The notes beneath the pieces were generated by a model. That model saw nothing but the letters and a program-made list of their open reading frames with translations, was not told the origin of the DNA and searched no databases. Of a stretch of DNA of 64,000 bases, positions 1-7,200 are shown in pieces. Origin of the DNA: Nematopogon swammerdamellus (Eukaryota > Arthropoda > Insecta > Lepidoptera > Adelidae). The stretch covers positions 14,779,891 through 14,843,890 of the forward strand of contig OX336349.1 in NCBI GenBank assembly GCA_946902875.1. Reading direction: 5' to 3'. Position numbers and translations under genes: made by a program. Numbering within the stretch: position 1 is the first letter of the stretch; each line of letters begins with the position of its first letter.

Positions 1-447
1 CAAAAACACGCAGTTGGTTCAAAACGTGTCAATTACACAATTAAAATATTTCTCTTAAATATTTTTTTTCTGATTTGGTTCAATACGAGTAATTTTACAT
101 AGAAAATTGCGTATGTCGGACCAAATCGTGTCAATTACTGCAAAATGTTTTTTTTCTGGTATCATTGTTTCTCAAGCATGGCAACACAACACAACAGCTG
201 ATATTTTTTTCGTACGGCACCCATATCGCTGCCGTACGCCGTACATTTGTCGATTTCTTGCCTCGTTTACCGTACGGTACGGCAATTACCGTACGTTTGG
301 CAGCACTGCCGCTTGGGCCGATTGTGCCTCTCTATCGCTTGTTACGCGCTATCGCTTGCACACACAGGCTCAGATGGAACGTGACACTTTTTCGTGCGTG
401 CAGCCGGTGTTCATCAATTTATAAGACGTCATCACGTCAAAAAAATA
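1..447. other. METTL14 upstream flank with short motif repeats
   Basis: No gene is seen. Three diverged copies of a motif close to TTGGTTCAAAACGTGTCAAT lie near 14, 75 and 118. Positions 210-295 hold a cluster of CCGTAC/CGTACGG words, several of them palindromic. Short open frames here have no recognisable protein content. Confidence 0.4.
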
Positions 448-781
448 ACCAGGGTTAATATATATAAAGAATCCTGCAGGATCCTGTGGATCCTGCAGGA
501 GCCGCCAGAGCTTTCAGGTGTCCAACCCCATAATCTGTGCCCACAGAGCATGGACTGCGCTCGCATTACTACTGCCCATACCAAAGATTACTAATTTTAT
601 CTACCGAAGAAAGAAAGAATATTTATTATGGGCACACAGCCAGGCGTTCGACACCTGAAAGAGTTGACGGCCCTTCCCGGCTCCTTTCGTGAACACTCGG
701 GTCGAAACTAAACGTAACAAAAACGACATGCACCGCCTCAACATTAGGTTAGCGACGCATCTTCTTTATATTAACCCTGGT
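448..781. repeat. Inverted-repeat element upstream of METTL14
   Basis: The ends are inverted copies of each other: ACCAGGGTTAATATATATAA at 448 and TTCTTTATATTAACCCTGGT at 762-781. Inside are a perfect 13-bp-arm palindrome at 472-500 (TCCTGCAGGATCC, 3-nt loop, then its complement) and a second inverted pair (CTTTCAGGTGTCC near 510, GACACCTGAAAG near 650). This suggests a small non-autonomous DNA element. The right part (about 735-820) recurs diverged near 2063-2135. The superfamily is not determined. Confidence 0.5.
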
Positions 782-1118
782 AATTTTTTTTTAAACCACC
801 AAAAACATCACTCATACCTACCACTTTCCCTCGAGCCGAAGTTTGCCGAAAGGACCGGCTCCTTTAAGGAGCCGTCATCTCTTTCAGGAGGCGGACCGCA
901 CAGACAGCCAGCACCCACCAGTCAGTATCATATATATTGGTAATCTGTGGGTTATATTCTCTTTGGCCAGCACGGCATCCACTATTATTAGTCTGTGAGC
1001 ACGGCGAAAAAATCAAATCGAGCGAAAGAAGAATGTTTTTCTTCTAAACTTACGGCATTTTGCCGACTTGTATTAGCAGTGGCTTTGAAATCCTCTAATA
1101 TTCGAATAGCTAGCTAAC

Positions 1119-1147
1119 GTGGTTATATTCTCTGTGTAGCTAACCAC
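1119..1147 (+). promoter_or_regulatory. Short hairpin directly before the METTL14 start codon
   Basis: GTGGTTA (1119-1125) and TAACCAC (1141-1147) are inverted copies separated by 15 nt, ending one base before the METTL14 ATG at 1149. If transcribed, this could form a 7-bp stem in the leader. It also forms part of a direct repeat (TAGCTAAC-GTGG / TAGCTAAC-CACG). No TATA box or initiator was identified with confidence. Confidence 0.25.
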
Positions 1148-1148
1148 G

Positions 1149-1214
1149 ATGAGCGAGCGACTACGCGAGTTGCGAGAGCGCTCGCAGAAACGAAAGAAAC
1201 TCATCGCTCAAACC
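1149..1214 (+). CDS. METTL14: METTL14 coding exon 1
   Basis: Encodes 22 residues beginning [19 protein letters not shown]. It ends at phase 0 before a consensus donor GTACGT at 1215. The charged helix-like N-terminus matches the family. Confidence 0.88.
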
Positions 1215-4200
1215 GTACGTAACCTATAACCGTTCTATCGTTTGTATTGTTGCATGCTGTATCTTACTTCCTTAGCAGCTTTCCAGCCAGTCTATTCGAA
1301 ATTACAAAAAGATAAAGAAAAAGTGAGGTTAGGTTAAGTTCAGAAAATCCTGGTCCTGGATTCATTGCTATAAAGACAGTCAAAAGAGTCAGAACCTTAT
1401 GTAAACTTATAATCTATTTTCCACTATATTCAGCGTAGGGCGACTTCCATCATTGTTGATGTACCTACCTATAACTTTGTCTTTATTGCTTTAGTTAGAG
1501 TTTACAATTATTTTGTTTCTATGGATAGCTTGGTGTGTCGAGCGTGGGGGAGCTGCGGCATGCGTTGGGCAGTGCTCTGGATGTGCCGAGCAAGAAGCCG
1601 GCTCTGGAGCCGCAGGCCGACCCCGCGCCGGACCCGCACAAACAGAAGGAGCAGGTCGACGGCCTCGTCTATACCGACTCCTCCACCTTTCTCAAGGTAC
1701 TGTTGTAGTTTCAGTACGTTTCGCTATAAAGAACAGACACACCAAGCCAGATGCAGTTATTTCTCAAAAATGTGTTAATCTTAAAAAAAAAAAATTTTTC
1801 TTATGGAAACTGACACGGTTTGCTGCACCTTGTGATGTCCGCGCGGCAACAATAGCACGGAGGCCAAGGAGTGTAAGCATATTTGGATGTGGCTTTATAC
1901 TGGGGAGCCGATTTTAGTGAAATAATTTTTTGCGGGAAACATGTAGTTTCGGAGAAAAAATAATAATAAAGAAATGGATTCTCCATACAAAATTAAAACT
2001 TTTTTTTTTTTTAAAGCTTCTAAACATTGATATTGAATAGAAATGTACGTAAAAACTACATGGGCCATCTCAACATTAGGTTAGGTCTGGAACCTTAAAC
2101 CTAACCCTGGAATTTTTTTTTAACCACCAAAACATTCACCCACCGGACCCCCCTCCTCCTCTGCTACCCTCTTATAAGCCACCCCCATTATAATAATAAA
2201 AAAATACAAAAAAAATATTTTCCATACAAAATTAATTTTTCATAAAAAAAACCCTGGAAGGGGTCTGGGGTGGGGTAAATCAATACCCGCTCCCCCCCCC
2301 CCCCCCCCCTCTCCCCCCAACCTCGGCTCCCCAGTATAAAGCCACCCCCGCATATTTAATAATTGGGAATTGGGAAGCCAAGAGGTTAACCAACATTACT
2401 ATATCCACAGACGTCATGTTCCAGGGTACACAATCATCGAACCCACACAACGACTACTGCCAGCACTTTGTGGACACAGGCCAGCGGCCGCAGAACTTCA
2501 TCCGCGACGTGGGGCTCGCCGACCGCTTCGAGGAGTACCCCAAGCTTCGAGAGCTGATACGTCTGAAGGATGACCTCATCGCTGAGACTGCCACACCGCC
2601 GATGTACCTTAAGTGCGACTTAAAGGTGAGAGCGCCACATCAAAGATGACGCGACCAAGGGGAAACACTGACATGGTATCCAGTTCCGAAGAAGAACAAG
2701 GTGTTATAGACTGACATAACAGGTGTAGTGATATAGCGAACCATGGCAGTTTCCACAAAAATTAAATAATGTTTCTCTACCTTCAGTGTTATGCCCGAAA
2801 TAACTCTAATGCAGCATACAGACTGGTGCATTATGCAGTGTAATGGAAGAATTTGCCGTACACATTGCTACAATGTTACATGCAAGGTAATACACAATGT
2901 AACAAATTTCCACCCACGTTAAACTGTAGGTCCCTTCCCTTCTTACCTTACTAGGTGGTAGGGTTTATCCCGGCCGGGTTGGTACCACCGCACTGAGCGA
3001 AACGTCGGTCGAAACGGCTATGTAAATAGTTCGTGTTTTCCGTCCAGTTCAGTGTAGCCGGCGCGAAATGAAGGGAAGCACTGACATGGCACCTAGTTCA
3101 CCCGGTGTTATGGGCTGACATCACGGATGTTGTAGGTGATGTAGCCAACCGTGTCAAATTTCCATAAAAAAAAAAAAAAAAAAAAATAGTCTGTGGATGC
3201 TGGCCAGGCATGAACCGTGCTTTTGTCGTGCACGCTACAAGCTTTACAAGTCGTGCGTGAAGATCCATCAATTGTGGGGGTTTTCGGACGAACATAAAGG
3301 GGTAAAACGGGTTCGTAACAGGGGCAGGAGGTCTGTAGTAAATGCACAGTCCGTACGTGCAATGCGTCCAGACGGGTGTAACACATGTAGACTGTTACAT
3401 TGCACCAGTCTGGCTGGATGCGGGATTTAAGACTTTTAAAAATATTTTTTTCCTAAGCTATCTTGCGAATAAAGAGTTTGTGTATATAACATAATACAAC
3501 ATATACCGGCCCGGTACTTTAATGGAATAGCCCCACTGCATCTCTCCCCGTGTATGTCGTAAAAGGCGACTAAGGGATATGACTTCCTTCCACAGAGCAT
3601 CAAATCAAATCCGCCCGCGCCCCCTACTAGAGGCGCCCTAAGCGATGATATTTGAAACCCAATAACCGTACGCTGAGCTGCTAGCGCTTCGTATGTGTGT
3701 GTGTGTGTGCTAGTATCGACACTACACACAAAGAGGATAGGCACACGCACAACACACATATGTAAGTCATAGGCCACGCCCACAGGCTTCAACGGCGCTG
3801 TAGAGAAATCGCGCTCAAGGCGCCTCTAGGAGGGGCGGGCGCGCGCATTTGATGCTCTGTGCTTCCTTCTTATATTACTAGGTGGTAGGGTTTAACCCGC
3901 CCGGGGTGGTACCACCGCAAGGTCGGTCGAAACGGTTATGAAAATAGTTTGTGTTTTCCGTCCAGTTCAGTGTAGCCGGCACGACCGAAGGGAAGCACTG
4001 ACGTGGCACCAAGTTCACCCGGTGTTATAGGCCGACATCACGGATGTTGTAGGTGATGTAGCCAACTGTGTCAGTTTCCATAAAAAAAAACAATTGCACA
4101 AGTAGATTTGTGTACTTTGTGGAACAACTAACAGGCATAGCAGCCAACTCCACAATAACCTGCTGAGCAAGCTATTTGATTTTATCTTATGTCTTGTACA

Positions 4201-7200
4201 CCTTGTCATCAGTCTTTGTTGAATGAAAGCTGGATGAAACTCTGAGAGATCCTCCATTATTGGGTGAGAGATCCTCCATTATTGGGTCTGCTGTAAAGAA
4301 GCCATTTATTATTTTATACAAATATATTTTTATTATACATATTTGAGTAACTCGTAAACAATGTGTAACTGTATTTAATACTAGTTTGCGGCTTCGCTTA
4401 GCGGTGCGCGCGTGGTTGTTTGCGTGCTCAGCTTGAGCATGTGCCGTTCAGGAGTTATGCATAAATGTTGCGCGCATGCCTCAGGTTGAAGCATGCGTGA
4501 CGAACCGTTCGCGCCGCATGCCTCGCGATGTCTGTACGCACCTTTAGATGCGACAAAAAACATCTGTGAAAACCCCATTTAAACCCCCGCTAGAGTGTGG
4601 AACTGTCTTCCGGCGAGTGTATTTCCTGAATCCTTTAACCTGGGTGTCTTCAAGCGTCGTATTAACGGGCTAGACAGCCTAGCAACAGTCCGCAAATCTG
4701 CTGGTATAGCACCTAACTGAGCGTGGTTTCGCGAGGAGAGGTGATTTTGGCTCTGTCGACTGCACCATTGGTCCCTCGGCACAGCCACCCATCCTGGTTC
4801 ACATAAAAAAAAAAATTTTAATTGATGATTCGTCCTCAACTCATAAGAGAACATGGGATCGACGAACGCCTGACGTCAGCGGTCGTTACAGATTTTCCGT
4901 TTAATTTATTAGGATTGTGTGCACAGGCGTTCGACCTAAAGCAGATGAACAACAAGTTCGATGTGATCCTGGTGGAGCCGCCGCTCGGCGGGGAGTGGAG
5001 CTGGCACGACGTGCTCGCACTCGACGTCCCGCAGCTCGCGCAGCCTCGCAGCTTCGTCTTCCTCTGGTGCGGCAGTTCCGACGGTACTCGTCTTCTTTCA
5101 TCAAACATGACGTGATTGTGGGCACCTGTCAGGGTTTTTTTTTTTTTATGGAAACTGACACGGTTGACTACATCACCTACAACATCCGTGATGTCAGCCC
5201 ATAACACCGGGTGAACTAGGTGCCATGTCAGTGCTGCCCTTCGGTTGTGCCGAAGGTGTGGAACTCAGCTTGCGATGGCTTCACCGAACATATCCAGGCC
5301 CATCGGCAGTAGCGGAGGGTGTTAATCGAGGTCGGGACTAGCGAGTGGTCACTCTAAATTTCCCGCGCATGCTTCACGTTTTGGCTCGCATCAAGCCCTC
5401 GTCAGCTAGTAAGGTACCACCTAGTAAGGTAAGAAGGGAAGGGACCTACAGTTTTACGTGGAATTCGAACCACGGGCAGCCTCCAATGATCGAGCGGTCA
5501 CCCATCCAAGTACTGACCGCGCCCAGCATTGCTTAACAATCAATAGCAACAGTCGACTGTATGCACCACTGAGCTATCGAGGCTGACTTTAAGAGGGCAT
5601 GGCCACAGATTACTTAATAGTTACTTCGTAACAGATGAATCTCTCCATAGAAAAAGTTACATACCTTCGGCTTTAATAGCCTAAACTTTTACGTCGCCAG
5701 TCGGTGCGTGCGAAAATGTACCTAAATGAAAGAGCGTAAAGTGATTATTGCTTTGCAGCTGGGCGCGGACGCCGGGCCTTGAAGCAAACTTGGTTACGCT
5801 AGGGCTGCTACTTTCGATAAAAATATCAATGCATTATATTGTAAAGAGGAAATAAGTATGAATGTTTGTGTGAGTAGAAATGTTTTTTTACTGTTAGATA
5901 GGTACCTATCTTTTTTTTGGTTTAACATATAGGCTACTACTAACTTATGCCCGCGGCTTCGCCCTCGTTGAAACATATTAGAGGAAGAAATTAGTTCAGC
6001 CCGAAAATACTATACTCCTGTAATGTTATTATTGTTACCTGTACGCATGCTTATCTAACTGATTTTATTCGGTATAGATTAAAAATACATCTGCCAAGCG
6101 AATCCGGACTTATTGCCGGCGGAAATTACTTCCAGTCGACCTTTACATACACCTTTCTGCTTGGCAGAAGGCGGACTTATTATATAAGGAAGCAGACGTT
6201 TGCTTTAAAGCAGATGAAAGCGCGGACCGCACGTGTCGGTCTAATAAGACTGAGCGTCGGCGGCGTGTTGCGGCGGCGCACCAACAAAAGAGTTAAAGGA
6301 AGCCGACAAGCGAACCGCCTACCGCTACGCGCCGCTAGCACATGCCGCTAGCTTTCTACAAAGTGTCGCGCGCCGCGCGTGCACAGCTAGAATGAATATG
6401 TCATATTGTGGGATTATTCGTATTTGTAAGAATGATGCAAGTTTTGGCCAGACCCAGACTCCCCCCCCCCCCCCCCCCCTCCTACGTCACTTGTAACGTC
6501 TGCAAACCAGACCCCCCCCCCCCCCCCCCCCCCTATTTTCTAATTTCCCCATCTTCACGGACGTTGTTTTCCGTTCTGTTGCGTCGTACGTAGTCTTACA
6601 ATTGCCTCAACAACCACAAAATGTACACACAAATCTTAAAGTGGCTGTGATGATAATACATATCGATGACTGTGATAGACAAACCAACAGACAGATATAT
6701 CGAACATACCGAAACTCAAGCGAAACACAACATAAACCAAAATTTATTATTATATATACTATTTCCGTGTTCCGTACCTAAAGGGTGCCAACGGGACCCT
6801 ATTGCTAAGCCCCGCCGTCCGTCCGTCCGTCTGTCAGCGGGCTGTATTTCTATTACCGCTATAACAACAAATAGTAAAAATATATAAAATAAAGTACATA
6901 GTATTAAATCTTGTACGATGGTACGGAACCCTTCGTGTGCGAGTCCGACTCGCACTTGTCGGTTTCTCAGAATAATTATTGCTCAAAGAAAACAAATATA
7001 CTCATATTTCTTCATCAGCAGGTAAATGGAAAAAAGAAAGATTTTTATCTCTCCTCTTTCTGGATTTACATCCATCTACTGCACATAAACTACCACTATT
7101 AACAGAAGCCATGTCATTTTGAATTAAGATATAGGTAGGTACGAACACAGGGTACGAAGCAGTAGCGTGAGCGCGCGCCCACGTAGTAGGTTAGCTCCGC

